In this document: one piece after another, positions 44,400 to 55,940 of the stretch
Layout of the letters: the number at the start of each line of letters is the position of its first letter
How positions within the stretch are numbered: position 1 is the stretch's first letter
NCBI GenBank assembly: GCA_012184525.1
Contig: WOFQ01000001.1
Location: 1,426,001 to 1,490,000, forward strand
Length of the DNA stretch: 64,000 nt
DNA from: Xenoacremonium recifei
Lineage: Eukaryota > Ascomycota > Sordariomycetes > Hypocreales > Nectriaceae
Direction of reading: 5' to 3'
Translations under genes and position numbers: made by a program
Notes under the pieces: model-generated
What the model saw: the letters and a program-made list of their open reading frames with translations, nothing else
The model's database searches: none
What the model was told of the DNA's origin: nothing

Positions 44400-47300
44400 G
44401 ACTGCCTAGACTTTGTAGAGAACGCTTCTGCAATTTACGAAGTTTAAGGGGCCCTTTATTACTTGCCGACGGGCCTATGGTCGGAGTTGCTCCCGTTGGC
44501 ACTTTAACGGGTTGGTATCGAAGGGTTCTCATGCAAGGTATACGACACAAAAAAATTGGGGGGCACATACCAGGCGTACTGCGAATGCAACTGTCGGCGT
44601 TTGAAAACGAATGGAACTTTACCACACATCCTGTTGACCATCACCAAAGGACCATCTCTAATCGCGTAGCCTGTGAACCGGTCCTTAGTGAGGTTCGCCG
44701 ATGCACTGGTGGCTGCAAGCTCCGGCCCGTCGTTAGGGTCCCAACCATTTGGGTGTCGACGAGCCGCAGTGGGGCTGAATCGGTTGTTTGGATGGACTGC
44801 ACGGGCTTTGATCTGCTGGGAAGGTGATAAAGAGGAGTCACTGCGTGATGCTTCTCGGACTGTACGAACCTATGCAAAGATTGAGTAATAGGGGGAATGG
44901 GATAGCCATCTCTCGATGATTAAAATTGAGCATCCTCCAAAGAAATACCAGTGCATCGTCTCTTAAGTTCTCAGTGGAACGCCACATGTTGCTAGTCCAC
45001 AAATCAAGGGTGACAAGCAGGCCCCGGTCTGGCTGATCCTGGATGATGGATTACTGGCCATGGCACCATGCGTCATGTACGCACGGGGACAGCACGAGTT
45101 CACATCTCCCCTCCTTTGCGGTGACAAGGGATCACGATAGCGGGCATGGGGAAAAGCCGGCAACAGCCCAGGGGCGAAAAAAGGGTCAGAATGAGGCAAG
45201 CCTCTCGCGGCTGACGGTATAATTAGGAAGAGCAACGCTGACGGGATTGGATTTGAGCTTTCCTCGTCTTGGACTGATGACGGTTGGCAAGCGAGGGCAA
45301 TTCCTTCGAGCTGCAGAGATTGATTTCCCTGGACGCTGGCGGGCTTCCGTGTGGAACAAATCCAAGCCAACGAGCTTCTTCCTAGTCGGCGGCCAGGGTA
45401 TTGGGATTTGTGTGCCTCTCGCTAGGTCACGCCGAGGGAGGCATTCATTCGTAGAAGCTGCTTCGTAAGTCGTCATTCAAGGCCAACACCTATCCACACA
45501 GGTTGCGTAGCATTAGCAAAGCACCGCACGAAGTCGGCGTCTGAACTAAAGGATCAGGGCTGTCGTGAGGTAGACTTGCCGGGGCGGTTGGCTTGAAGAA
45601 CCCCAACAAGTTCGTGGGAGTAAAGACTAGCTTAATAAATGCCGCCCTGCCTCATTACTCCGCCGAAGAAGATGAGGAAGGTTGATGAAAATGAGGCTTT
45701 GGTGGCGAGGTTCAGGTGATTACTCACCACCACGCACCTGCTGGTATGTATAGTTCATCCAGTACTCGGGCGCTGGTCAGCAGGGCATGTGTAGCAACCT
45801 TGTGGCTCGTTGGTGACAATCGCGGAGGTCCAGTGCGAGTGCATCGAGGCGAGACAGATCTGCAACCCACCAATGGGTCGTTGTTTCAGGGATCAGTCAA
45901 CGATAGCGGCCTGGGGCGTTCGGCTCTGCTTCTTCCCACCGCAGTCCGCGGGAGACTCCATCCTGCGGTGACGAGTGGTGTTACAGAGCAGTAAATGGAC
46001 CGGTAGTGGCCTGGAACCTGCCGCCAGGCATGATCTCGCTTGTTGAGAGTGGTTGGAAGAAAAGAAATAGGCGGGCGCGAAAACGCGGGAGGACCGTGTA
46101 TTTGGAGAAACGCAGACAACGGCACTGACGGGCTACCGACAATGAAATGTACTCAACAGAGAACAATTCTTCAAATCTAGGCAGTCTGTGAGTCAAGAAA
46201 GGAGGAGTGGATATCGCAGGATGGGGGCACGGTCTGTCTCTCGCGCCTAACAATAAGCTATCACCATCACAAGCACGAGGCGGGTGGAGGAGGCGAGTTG
46301 GCGAGGCATATCGTAGCCGTACCCGAAGGCCGTGGCACAGAGAAGCACGGAACGCCAAGTCAGCGGGACGAAGATGGATGGTGATCTGGGCCAGCTGTGC
46401 TTTTGGTCGTGTGAATCTAATCGGAAGATGGAGAAGAGGAGGAAATTCGCGAATGGATGTCAAGATGAGATCACGAAGGGGAGCCCTGCATAAGATGTAC
46501 ATACAGTGCCGCCTCCATGCGGCAATCGTGGTCGGGGAGTCTTTCCCCATTTCCACGTCGTCATTGCCGGAAGGCACGAAGCACACTCATCGTATGCCAT
46601 GGAATGGATCAGACGGAAAGAGCCTATCAAAGGTAAACCGAGAAGCCAGCCAGGTTCTTTGTCAAAAGCGAACTCTGTCCTCTTCGCGAAGAAAGCTTCG
46701 TGATTTGGCGATGCAAATGAGGAGGGAGGGTGGTGGCAGCGGCAGCGGCCAGCCCGCAGAACCGCAGCGAAATAGCGGAGAATTTTTCCTGGTCTGCCCT
46801 ACCTCCTGGCCACCTGGGCTGGCTGGGCTGGGCTGGGCTGGCCTCTGAGGAGACGGGAGGCAAGGTAAAGAGGTCAGGTACGGAGGTATTTCACTTAACC
46901 ACCCCCCTTCCCCCGTTCCCTCTGGCCCTCCGATTCCCTCCCATTTTCACCTCTCGAGCGCTCCTTTCGACCTGTTCTACATCGATTCACCCTCATTTCG
47001 CCTCATTTTCGCCCGTCGTTGCTGCTGTGCCTGTTTTCGCTGCTTCTGCTCACTTATATGTGCGGTCCCCAGTTACTGGATTTGGGGGCCCTGGGCGGCG
47101 GATATTAGTGAGCAGGGCAGAGGACGACAGGCGACGAGCAGACGCTGATTCAACGCAAGCGTCTGACATGGCGACGGCAAACTCTTTCGATCCAGATTGA
47201 TTCTGGTCGCGTCGCAATCAATCTGCCTCAGCGACCACAGAACAGCACACCGCGACACCGTCTCTCCAGAAGGCCTCGAAACAGCGCTGTTTTGGTCATC

Positions 47301-49784
47301 AAGGCCTGCCTGACAAGGCCTGCCTCCACTCGGGAAGCCCCAGTGGATCAGCCGGCGCCACTACAAACAATCCCCCGGATTCAAACCCGACCAGCATGGA
47401 TCCCTACGTTTCGGCGATCAGGCGCCCAGCAGGAATCATGTGGTATCGGCAGCCCGAATTTTGCGTCTCTTGAGAGTTCAGCAGCGTCGTCAGCTTCTGG
47501 GCCAGGAACCGACTGCAGAGAGGGCGGGACAGCCGAAGCAGTCATCTGGCTGTGATGGTGGTGCTGGTGGTGGTGAGTGGTGACAGGCCCAGGGATCTCC
47601 TCCGTCCCTCCACCTCCCATCCAGCCCAGCCCAGTCCGGGTTGTCGACAAACCACAGAGCGTTTGGCGGGGCCGCCGCAGGCGCCATTTTCGCTCTGGAA
47701 AGTCCCTATCGCCTACGACGTCGGCATGGCATGGCATGGGGAAGGGCCTGGATTTCCCAGCGAGGGCCACCGCTGTCGACCGATTTGCGGCACCCTCGGT
47801 ATGAGCCCAGCACGAGCGTGCAGAGCACAACCGATGGAGCGATGTGCCAGCGGATCGGCAGCTTCCTGCTGTGGTTGGTTGTTGGTGCCACCATCCTGAG
47901 ATGACCTGGGCGAAGCCGGGCATCGTGGGTTTCATTCGCCATCACAGCGGGAGGGGAAAGCTGGCGGCGTGAGACTGAACTGGATGAACCGAGAACGCTT
48001 CTCTTGTGCAGGGCCCTTTCTGGACCTTTCAAAGAGGCCTTTTGTCTAATCTCCCTCGTCTGTGGGAGTTTCCGGAGAATGCTCTTTGCGACTTACACCA
48101 TGATGGCGGCGGCTGGCCTACCAGATCGTTTCGCTTGACGCCTGTGATTGAACCCGAGGCCGCGATTTCACCCCATGAATATTGCATACACAAGTCATTG
48201 CGGCGAATTGACATCGGGTTGCGGACGAGGACATTGCGAAAGCGAACATCGACAAAGCCATCATCCTGTGGCAATCACTAACCAGATGGCCTGACCTGGA
48301 AAAATGACTGACAGGGCTCGTGTCCGTTGCTTGACTTATAGGAGACCACTGTATCGGCTGGAGAAGACACTATTCGATGTCTGATTTAAGAGATGCCACG
48401 GCAGCTCCATCTTTTCATCTGCCAGGTCGAAGCTCAAGCTCAAGCTCGGTGAACAATGCTTGCTTGCATTCAGACCAGACATCTCGTCTCCGACCGCCAT
48501 CAATCGGATCGGAGCCGGAAATGGATGACGGCTTCTTTCAATAAGAAGGTGATAGCGGTAACGCGTCTATCTGCTAAGCTTCACTATAGGCTTGACAGCT
48601 TATGCACTAATGCGTGACACCGCGTCGGCTATCAGATCCTTACCGCGAGCTTCTGATTGGACACGACCCCCACTCCGATGGCTGATGCCTCAGCGCGCTA
48701 AGCCGGGACCAGCCAAGCATCTCAGGCAGAGGCCATTTCGCCCGTCACATTATCGAAACCAAACCAATGCCAGTTCAGACGACAGCGAACAGACACGCAA
48801 GCAAGCATTTGCCGTCATCCACCTTGAGCGTCAACGCGCGCGCGCCTTAGGTAAGACCTGCTCTCCATTCAACTCTGCCAGTCGAGCAAGCGTCTACGTA
48901 CCTGCTTCCCCGTCCGTCCCCCCTTTGCGCCCATCGCAAGCCCCCCGGCCACACGCGATAGAGTTGCTATTGCTTGCTATTGCTGCTGCCGCTGCTCATC
49001 CATTTCGTTTGCCCCCCCGTCCCCCCGTCCCCGTCCGTCCCTCCCTTCGCTCCCCGTCCCGCCGTTCTCGCCGTCTCCGTCTCGTGACGCCCGTCGAAGC
49101 CGAGCCGGAAAAAGCCCCTGGGCCGTTTTTGCTCGCTAGCGACTGGCTGCCCTGGGTGGTGGATGGTCTCAGCGCTGCGCGATCGCGCTGCTGCAATTGT
49201 CGAGCCTTGCGCCTGTCGATTCCCTCTGCTCTGTTCGCGGCTCCAGCCACCTGCCTAGGCGCGCTCACTTGACTTGGCCCGGATCAGGACGAGAAATTCC
49301 CGTTTCCCATCCCCTGGTTGCCCTCGCTGCATCCCTCCAGCTCCCTCGGTAGGTTCCCCCTACAGTGGCTACAGGCGGCGACGGTCGCTGTTCTTCCCTC
49401 CCTCCAGCCAGCCCAGCCCCAGCCAGTCCCCGTTTGCCCTCCCCCTGCGCCCAGGCTTGCCCTCTGCCAGCGCCGACTTTTTTTTCTCGCGCGCGCCGCT
49501 GCCCCGACCACTCACAGCGCTCCGAAGCCCCAAGTCAGCCCGCCCGCCTCGTCGCTTTGCGCTGCTGGCTTCTCACTCTGCCTGGGCCTTGCCTTTTTTC
49601 CCACACCACTCTCCACCAACGCAAGCCGCGACGCGACTTGTCCATCACCACACCCGCTCCCCGTGTCACTGCCCATCTCCAATCTATTATCCCTTCTCCC
49701 ATCTCTGGCGCTCCGTCCATGGAGGCTGGTCGCGTGCCTGCTGATCGCTAACCTCGTCGCGCACAGCCTGTTGGGCCGATCGCC
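44400..49784. other. 5.4 kb stretch without a convincing gene, upstream of SWI1
   Basis: The largest gene-free interval of the window. Frames up to 226 codons occur on both strands (48592-49272 plus, 45981-46586 minus, 47381-47935 minus) but are Pro/Arg/Ser-rich, overlapping and without domains. The right half is rich in pyrimidine tracts (46895-46990, 49000-49080, 49390-49520), as expected for promoters and long leaders. I infer that much of it is the promoter and 5' leader of SWI1, plus the UTP6 3' UTR. No tRNA or snRNA was found by eye. Confidence 0.5.
46815..46842. repeat. GGGCT/GGCT tandem repeat
   Basis: Several consecutive GGGCT or GGCT units in a row, visible in the sequence; it lies in the long non-coding stretch upstream of SWI1. 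Role unknown. Confidence 0.75.
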
Positions 49785-52700
49785 ATGAGCACCTGGATGA
49801 ACGACGCCGTCCCCAACCACAATGGCAACGGCTTCCCGCACATGAACGACCCGAACGCTGCCAACGCCGGTGCCATGATGGATCCCTCTGCCTTCCTGGC
49901 CAACTCGGCCCAGGCTCAGGCCCAGGCCCAGGCCCAATTCAATTCTGCTCAGCAGCAATTTAACCAGTCGCAGCAGCAACAGCAGCAGATGCCTGCGCCG
50001 ATGCGCAACGCCTCGCCGTCCTTCCAGAATCCCGTTTATCAAACAAACTCGGTCATTCCATCCAAACGACCCCGTCCTCGCGAAGACAGCCTCGCCGGCT
50101 CTCCGAGACAGAATCCGGGAATGTTGCCGACGTCGCGTTCTGAGACGCCACAACAGCAATCCTTCGCGGGATATCAGCCCGGCGCGGTACCTCAGCAGAA
50201 CCCGGGCCAGTTCCCCCATCTCCAACCCAATGGATCTGCCAACGCGAGCCCTTCTCCCATCATGGCCAACCAGATGCGACCTGGCAGCGTCCCCCAGAGG
50301 GTTGCGACCGCGTCTCCTCATCCGTTTTCGCCCAGCGCGCAGCAGTTTGGCCAACAGGCATCGCCTATCCCCTCCGAACATGGCACGCCTCAACCGAACC
50401 CCTACATGCAAAACCTGCCGCAAGGGTTCAATCCAAATTACGCGCCGTCGCCTTCCAATGCTCGCCCATCTCCGAACCCAAACGCGATGGCCGCTAGTCA
50501 GATGATGGCTCAGCAGATGGGTCAAATGCCGCAGCATATGAATCAGATGCAGAACTCGATGTATCCTCCACAGATGTCGCAGCAGCAACAAGCGATGCAG
50601 CAGCAGGCGCAACAACAAGGCCAACAACCCCAGCCGGGACAGCCTCAGTCGCAGCAGCAATCGCAGCAACGTCTGCAGGGCATGTCTGATCAACAGAAGA
50701 TGGCGGCGTATCAGATGAGATTGCAGCAGCAATTGCAGGGTGGTCCACAGCTTCAAGCTCAGATGCAGGCGCAGAACATGGGCCGCGGCATGGTGCCTAA
50801 GCAGCAAATGCCGGGAATGGCTAATGGACAGATGCCTCAAGGAGCTATGCGGCCACAACAGCGAATGATGGCCGTTCCGAGTCCTGAGCAATTTATGAAG
50901 AACCTGACGACATTGATGAACGCTAAGGGCCTTCCTCTCGATACTAACCCGATGATCGGGGATCGACCGGTTAACTTGATGATGCTGTTCCAAGCGGTCC
51001 AGGGAAGAGGCGGATATAAAGTCGTGACGGCCAGTAATACCTGGCCTCATATTGCACAGATGATTGGATTGCAACCTCAGATCCCCACGGTTCCTCCGAC
51101 CCTCAAACAAATATACGAGCGCAATCTTTACAAGTTTGAGGAGGTTTGGATGGCGCAGCAGAAGCAAAGGTTGATGCAGCAGCAGCACGCTCAACAAGGT
51201 CAACAGCAGCAGCAACAGCCATCGCAACAACAACCACAGCAACCACCAACTCCTCAGCACCAACAGAGTATGAATATGGGAAACCAGGCCACGCCCCAAA
51301 AGCCAATGCCGTCGATGCCACAGATGGTTCAAGGACAAATGATGCAGCCTGGGCAACAACCACAGATGCAACAACAACAGACTCCCATGAAACCCATGCA
51401 ACCACCTGTCAACGGTTTCTCGACACCTCAACTTCAGAATATGCCACAACCAAATATGATGCCTGGTCACAACCGGAACAGCCTCAGCGTTGACCCCGCT
51501 GGTCCCAACGACATGGCAATGGCGTCACCAGCCCCTCGACGGGTTGGAAGTATGGGCCAGAACGATGGGCGACAAGCTGTGGCAACGGTTCACGAACAAA
51601 GGATGCCTCGACTGGGCCCGCAATCCGAGGAATACAGCCCTTGTTCCAGAGAACTCTCTACTTACGGCGGAGTTGACCTGAATGCATTCAGTAAACTAGG
51701 CGCCGAATTGGAGAGGTGGAAACCCGACGTACCGCCTATTCAAGAACTCGGAAATATTGATGTCGGAGCTCTCACGAGGAGTCTACAAAGTGGCATTCAC
51801 GGAGAGGTCCGGCTTGCCCTCGATGCCCTGGCGGCTATTTCGTGCTCAAACATGCCTGCACATGTTCTTCAGTTGAGATATTGTGACGATTTGGTTGACG
51901 CACTGATTGAGTGTGCCGAGGAGCAAGTGGATATGCTGGCCGAGCATACTGTGGAAGTTGCGGATGAGATCCAAATCACTCCATATGAGGATGTCCTTAG
52001 GGCATGCCGTATTGAGCGATGCTCTATCCGAGAAACCCCAGTGTTCGGGACGACGGAATATCAACTCGAGAAAGCCGTCGGCCGCATAATTTGCATCACT
52101 ACAATCCTCCGAAACGTCTCATTCCCTGGCGAACAAAACGACAATCACCACTTCCTGGCTGACGAACTTGTTATCAAGTTTCTCTGCGTTGTTATCAGGT
52201 ATCTCGGCACACGAAACATGTTGCTGCGATCACATAACAACACATTGGATTTCATGAAGGATGTTGTGGTTCTACTCTCGAACATCGCGGGCTCAATCGA
52301 GATACCAGGTCGTGAACAAGCTTACTGCTTGTTGCAATTCCTGCTCGCATTCGCGCCATCGCCCAATCCGACTGTTTCTGACGGAACACTCTTCTTCACA
52401 CCCTACGAACCCAGCCTCCACCCATACCTTCCACACGCCGTCGACGCTCTCGCAAAGCTTTTGGCCCGAGATGTACCGAACAGGACACACTACAAGACCG
52501 TCTTTGCTCTAGATTCCGGCAGCACACCCTACGAGCTTCTCACGCGGGCTTTTGCACTTGCTATCTGTCCCCTACCCGACAAAGTCAAGCAACAGGTTCG
52601 GCCGCCAAATTTCCCATCTCTGGTGGAGGTTCGGAAACCATTCCTTATGCAAGGGCTTCTGGCTGCGGACATCCTCGCTTCTGTTGCCCCGGGCCCTGAT

Positions 52701-53048
52701 ACTGGCGTGGCTAAGGCTTGGCTTTCGTGTGATAATGGGTTGGCGCAAAACCTTTTCAGGCTTGTTCGTGAGCTGAGTCAAATTTATGAGTCACCTCAGA
52801 TTCACGGAGGACCTCGAATGCCCCCAAGAAAGGACCCTGAGCTCGTGTACATTGTTATGGTGGCTATCTCGCTTCTGAGGAGGCTCATCGAGAAGTCTGG
52901 AGATCCGAACGACCCTATGGTGAAGATCCCCGCAGACTTTATCCCATCGCCCCAGGCACTACTCGATGCGATGTCTATGCCGTCACCGGAATGGGGCAAA
53001 GAGGGGCTCATGCAGCACCTTCTGGCAATTTTCAAACTGGGGAAATGA
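49785..53048 (+). CDS. SWI1: SWI/SNF complex subunit Swi1 (ARID domain)
   Basis: DNA-binding subunit of the SWI/SNF chromatin-remodelling complex. It is a single exon of 1087 aa starting at ATGAGCACCTGGATG. Residues 1-360 are low-complexity, rich in Gln, Asn, Pro, Met and Ser, including an Ala-Gln alternation (about 43-51) and poly-Gln runs. The ARID/BRIGHT domain is at about 362-455 (SPEQFMKNLTTLMNAKGLPL, MIGDRPVNLMMLFQAVQGRG, GYKVVTASNTWPHIAQMIGL, LKQIYERNLYKFEEVW). A second Gln/Pro/Met-rich region spans about 456-560. The C-terminal half, from about 620, is the helical Swi1-specific region (REYSTYGG-like start ELSTYGGVDLNAFSKLGAEL, then armadillo-like helices). The Q-rich N-terminus matches the composition of the yeast Swi1 prion domain. 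Confidence 0.93.
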   Translation: MSTWMNDAVPNHNGNGFPHMNDPNAANAGAMMDPSAFLANSAQAQAQAQAQFNSAQQQFNQSQQQQQQMPAPMRNASPSFQNPVYQTNSVIPSKRPRPREDSLAGSPRQNPGMLPTSRSETPQQQSFAGYQPGAVPQQNPGQFPHLQPNGSANASPSPIMANQMRPGSVPQRVATASPHPFSPSAQQFGQQASPIPSEHGTPQPNPYMQNLPQGFNPNYAPSPSNARPSPNPNAMAASQMMAQQMGQMPQHMNQMQNSMYPPQMSQQQQAMQQQAQQQGQQPQPGQPQSQQQSQQRLQGMSDQQKMAAYQMRLQQQLQGGPQLQAQMQAQNMGRGMVPKQQMPGMANGQMPQGAMRPQQRMMAVPSPEQFMKNLTTLMNAKGLPLDTNPMIGDRPVNLMMLFQAVQGRGGYKVVTASNTWPHIAQMIGLQPQIPTVPPTLKQIYERNLYKFEEVWMAQQKQRLMQQQHAQQGQQQQQQPSQQQPQQPPTPQHQQSMNMGNQATPQKPMPSMPQMVQGQMMQPGQQPQMQQQQTPMKPMQPPVNGFSTPQLQNMPQPNMMPGHNRNSLSVDPAGPNDMAMASPAPRRVGSMGQNDGRQAVATVHEQRMPRLGPQSEEYSPCSRELSTYGGVDLNAFSKLGAELERWKPDVPPIQELGNIDVGALTRSLQSGIHGEVRLALDALAAISCSNMPAHVLQLRYCDDLVDALIECAEEQVDMLAEHTVEVADEIQITPYEDVLRACRIERCSIRETPVFGTTEYQLEKAVGRIICITTILRNVSFPGEQNDNHHFLADELVIKFLCVVIRYLGTRNMLLRSHNNTLDFMKDVVVLLSNIAGSIEIPGREQAYCLLQFLLAFAPSPNPTVSDGTLFFTPYEPSLHPYLPHAVDALAKLLARDVPNRTHYKTVFALDSGSTPYELLTRAFALAICPLPDKVKQQVRPPNFPSLVEVRKPFLMQGLLAADILASVAPGPDTGVAKAWLSCDNGLAQNLFRLVRELSQIYESPQIHGGPRMPPRKDPELVYIVMVAISLLRRLIEKSGDPNDPMVKIPADFIPSPQALLDAMSMPSPEWGKEGLMQHLLAIFKLGK

Positions 53049-53472
53049 ACACGGGGAGGGAAATTATGATATGATCGCGTCCAGGATATTCAATACGACC
53101 CTATGCTGTATTTATACTGCTTTTTGGCAAATGGGGAAAGAAAAGTGCGGTGTCTGATCCCGTGGAGCGTGGGCGCGCTTGTTTTAGACATTGCGTTCCG
53201 GATTCAACCAACCATGGCGTTGAGCGGCGGATTGATTTACGAAGTTGGTTTTGGCTTAGGTGTAGTAGATACTTGGACTGTAGGACAAACCAAGATACCA
53301 TGAAGATTTTCTTATTTCATGATCTGCCCTGACGAGCTTTACACATATTGTACATTTTGTCGTATCCTGCTCTCAAGAGAAGGATGGAATTAAATATAGT
53401 ACAGTTCCCAATAGCCTTAAGTCGTTCGCCTCTCTTACAGTTGCTCGACAGCCTTGCATATTTCGTACACGC
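53049..53472. other. Convergent intergenic region, SWI1 / mL49
   Basis: Some 420 bp between convergent stops. Several short frames, none convincing. AT-rich patches at 53385-53405 may be 3' processing signals. Confidence 0.4.
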
Positions 53473-54049
53473 TTAGAACCCGGTTGCTAGTAACCAGTCC
53501 AGAGCCTTCTCAAAGTGGTTCCCCTGAAGCAACTGTTAGTAAAGGAATTCATAGCATCGATTCTTGTCTTACCTTTATCTCGATATGTTGGGTGGTAGGG
53601 TTTAGTCGGATATCCTCCTTCTTGAGCTCCAACGCCGCCGTCAGGTCCTCCACAAGTTTCCGTCGGTCGCCATCGATCTTCTTGATTTGGATGATCACCC
53701 GGTTGCCGCCGGACATCCACTTCCTGTAGATGGGAATATGGTTGTATGGTGTTCGACGGACGATGTAGGGGAAGCTCGCGGCGAGCTCTTCCTCAGTCTT
53801 TGTTGGAGGAGGCAAGAAGAATCGCTTCATTGGGCGTGACCGGTCGTGGATCTTGCTCTTCGAGTTTGGGTTTACTGGCTTCTCAGAGGGGACAGGCTCA
53901 GAGCTGGCTTGGGCTTGGAACGAAGCTCGTGCGGTCTGGATGGTTGGTAGAAGAGAGACTCGCTGAGCGAGGCTGGGGACTGGTTTCGAGGCGGGCAGTA
54001 GAGAAGCTTGGCGCCCTATTGAGAGGGCTCGATAAGCGAAAAAGCGCAT
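53473..54049 (-). CDS. IMG2: Mitochondrial large-subunit ribosomal protein mL49 (Img2)
   Basis: Component of the mitochondrial 54S ribosomal subunit. Two exons (54049-53573, 53523-53473), joined by a 49-nt intron (GTAAGA donor, CTTCAG acceptor), give 175 aa. The N-terminus MRFFAYRALSIGRQASLLPA is Arg-rich and lacks acidic residues, as a mitochondrial targeting sequence should. The mL49 core reads FPYIVRRTPYNHIPIYRKWM, GGNRVIIQIKKIDGDRRKLV and NPTTQHIEIKGNHFEKALDW, ending WLLATGF. The first ATG is 54049; the frame is open upstream without ATG. The gene is divergent from the eIF3e gene. Confidence 0.88.
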
Positions 54050-54537
54050 GGTGAAGTCGGGAGGCGTTCGTCGTGAAATGTCCAAGAATCGAGGTATGGA
54101 TATTAGTCGGGACGTTTGTTGGAGAAGACACAACGCTGAGGGAGTGTAAGGATTGTAAAGAGTGCTAACGCGTGATGCGATGCTCCCGAAAGACCGCAGG
54201 CTATACAAAATGCCCAATTGAGTATTTTGTGGACAAACTAAACCTTCTTACACCCGCCTGTCGCGTTGGCAGATCTATGGAGTTGAAGCTCTACTCTGAA
54301 AATCTCGAAATCACATGACATTGACCTTCGAAGTCCGGCAAATCCCCGGGCAGCTGGCAAACCCCACACCACTGGCGGATTGTCGAAATTCACCAAAAAT
54401 CTGCCTGCCCCTCCATGAATTGATGTGGGCTTGAAGACCTGCAATTATTTCGCGACGCCGAGGCCTTTTTGACGACCCTTGCCGCAACCCGTCTCTCGTC
54501 GAAGACTCGCGATTCCGAAGTCGAAATATTGCCCAAC
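54050..54537. promoter_or_regulatory. Divergent promoter region, mL49 / eIF3e
   Basis: A 488 bp gap between opposed ATGs of a mitochondrial and a cytosolic translation gene. No specific element is assigned. Confidence 0.45.
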
Positions 54538-55940
54538 ATGGAGGACCTCATGACCACCATAATGGCCAACGGCTCGTCCATCCTGCCCCGACTGGCCCCG
54601 AACCTGAGTCGACATCTGCTATTCCCGCTGATCCAGTTTGAGGGCGAGCAGGCGGAAGAGAAGGGTGATGAGGAGAAGGCCAAGAAGATCCTGTCGGGGA
54701 AGATTAACCTGCTGGAGGACACCAACATGACCGACTACGTCGCCACGCTGTACTGCGAACTGCACAACGTCGCCGAGCCCCCGGCCGAATACACCAAGAA
54801 GCGAGAGGAGGTTCTGGCGCAGCTGGGGCGGTACGAGCAGGCGACGGAGAAGATTGCAGACCTTTTGACCCAGGACGAGGTCGTCAACGGACTCCGAAGC
54901 GACAAGGTTGCCAACTTGGAGTTCTTGAAGAACCAACACGGGGTGAGTTGCCGATGTGGACGCGGAAACGCGGTTGAGGTTAGGTTAGGTCAGGTCAGGT
55001 TGCTAACGTGGCGCCCGTTTAATAGGTCACGATGGAGATGGTCAACGCCCTCTATGACTTCGGTCAGTTCCAGTTCCGATGTGGCCAGTACGGCCCCGCA
55101 GCCGATATGCTGTACCAATTCCGAGTCCTCTCGACCGACAACGACAAGGTGTCCGCGGCGACCTGGGGAAAGCTGGCTTCGGAGATCCTGCAGACCAACT
55201 GGGAGTCGGCCGTGGAGGAGATCAAGAACGTGCGAGAAGGCATCGACACTAAGCTCTTCAACAACCCCCGCGCCCAACTGGACCACCGAACAATGCTCGT
55301 CCACTGGTCCCTTTTCCCCCTCTTCAACTTCGACGGCGCCCGTGAGCCCATCCTGGAGATGTTCTTCTCTGCCGCCTACATCAACACCATCCAGACCTCG
55401 TGCCCCTGGATTCTGCGGTATCTGATCGCCGCCGTCATCACCGGCCGCAACCGCGCCCGAAACAGCTCGCTCCAGCAGAAGCAGATGAAGGATGTTGTCC
55501 GCTACGTGCGCCAGGAGGCCTACGAGTACACCGACCCCATCACCCAGTTCGTCAACGCCCTCTACATTGCCCACGACTTCAACGCCGCCCGCGAGGCCCT
55601 CCGGATGGCCGAGGAGGTGTGCCGCAGCGACTTCTTCCTGGCCTCGTCAGCCGATGCCTTTGTCGATGCTGCCCGCCACCTCATCTGCGAGAGCTACTGC
55701 AAGATCTTCAGCCGGATGAACATCCGCGACCTCAGCGCCAAGCTGGGCCTGAACCCCGACGACGGTGAGAAGTGGATCGTCAACCTGATCCGCGAGACAC
55801 GGTTGGACGCCAAGATCGACAGCCAGGACGGCACCGTCATCATGAACCACCCCCCGAACAACGTGTACCAGCAGGTCATCGAGAAGACCAAGGGCGGCTT
55901 CTTCCGGACACAGGTCCTCAACGCCGCCGTCTCAAAGTAG
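54538..55940 (+). CDS. INT6: Translation initiation factor eIF3 subunit e (Int6)
   Basis: PCI-domain subunit of eIF3, which loads mRNA and tRNA on the 40S ribosome. Two exons (54538-54942, 55026-55940) give 439 aa. The N-terminal eIF3e domain has APNLSRHLLFPLIQF, TNMTDYVATLYCELHNV and SDKVANLEFLKNQHG. The middle has VTMEMVNALYDFGQFQFRCG and RVLSTDNDKVSAATWGKLAS. The C-terminal PCI/winged-helix region has ADAFVDAARHLICESYCKIF, LGLNPDDGEKWIVNLIRETR and MNHPPNNVYQQVIEKTKGGF. 54538 is the first ATG; upstream in frame only TTG occurs. The 83-nt intron contains a run of GGTTA/GGTCA units. Budding yeast has lost this subunit, so its presence fits a filamentous ascomycete. Confidence 0.95.
54972..55002. 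repeat. GGTTA/GGTCA short repeats inside eIF3e intron
   Basis: Consecutive AGGTT, AGGTT, AGGTC, AGGTC, AGGTT units, ending just before the GCTAAC branch site of the intron. Simple repeat, directly visible. Confidence 0.7.

Noticed and set aside
45981..46586. 201-codon minus-strand frame
   Set aside because: Arg/Leu/Pro-rich without a recognisable motif; it overlaps a 213-codon plus-strand frame of equal quality.
47370..47392. GGATTCAAACCCGA, similar to a tRNA T-loop box
   Set aside because: No pairing acceptor stem or A box at a suitable distance could be found by eye.
48592..49272. 226-codon plus-strand frame before SWI1
   Set aside because: Pro/Arg/Ala-rich translation of pyrimidine tracts, no domain; more likely leader or promoter sequence.
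49512..51470. 652-codon minus-strand frame, Leu/Arg/His-rich
   Set aside because: It is the complement of the Gln-rich SWI1 coding region; CAG/CAA repeats read as CTG/TTG Leu codons on the other strand.
54972..55002. Telomere-like GGTTA runs
   Set aside because: They lie inside a clearly spliced eIF3e intron and include GGTCA units; too short for a telomeric remnant.
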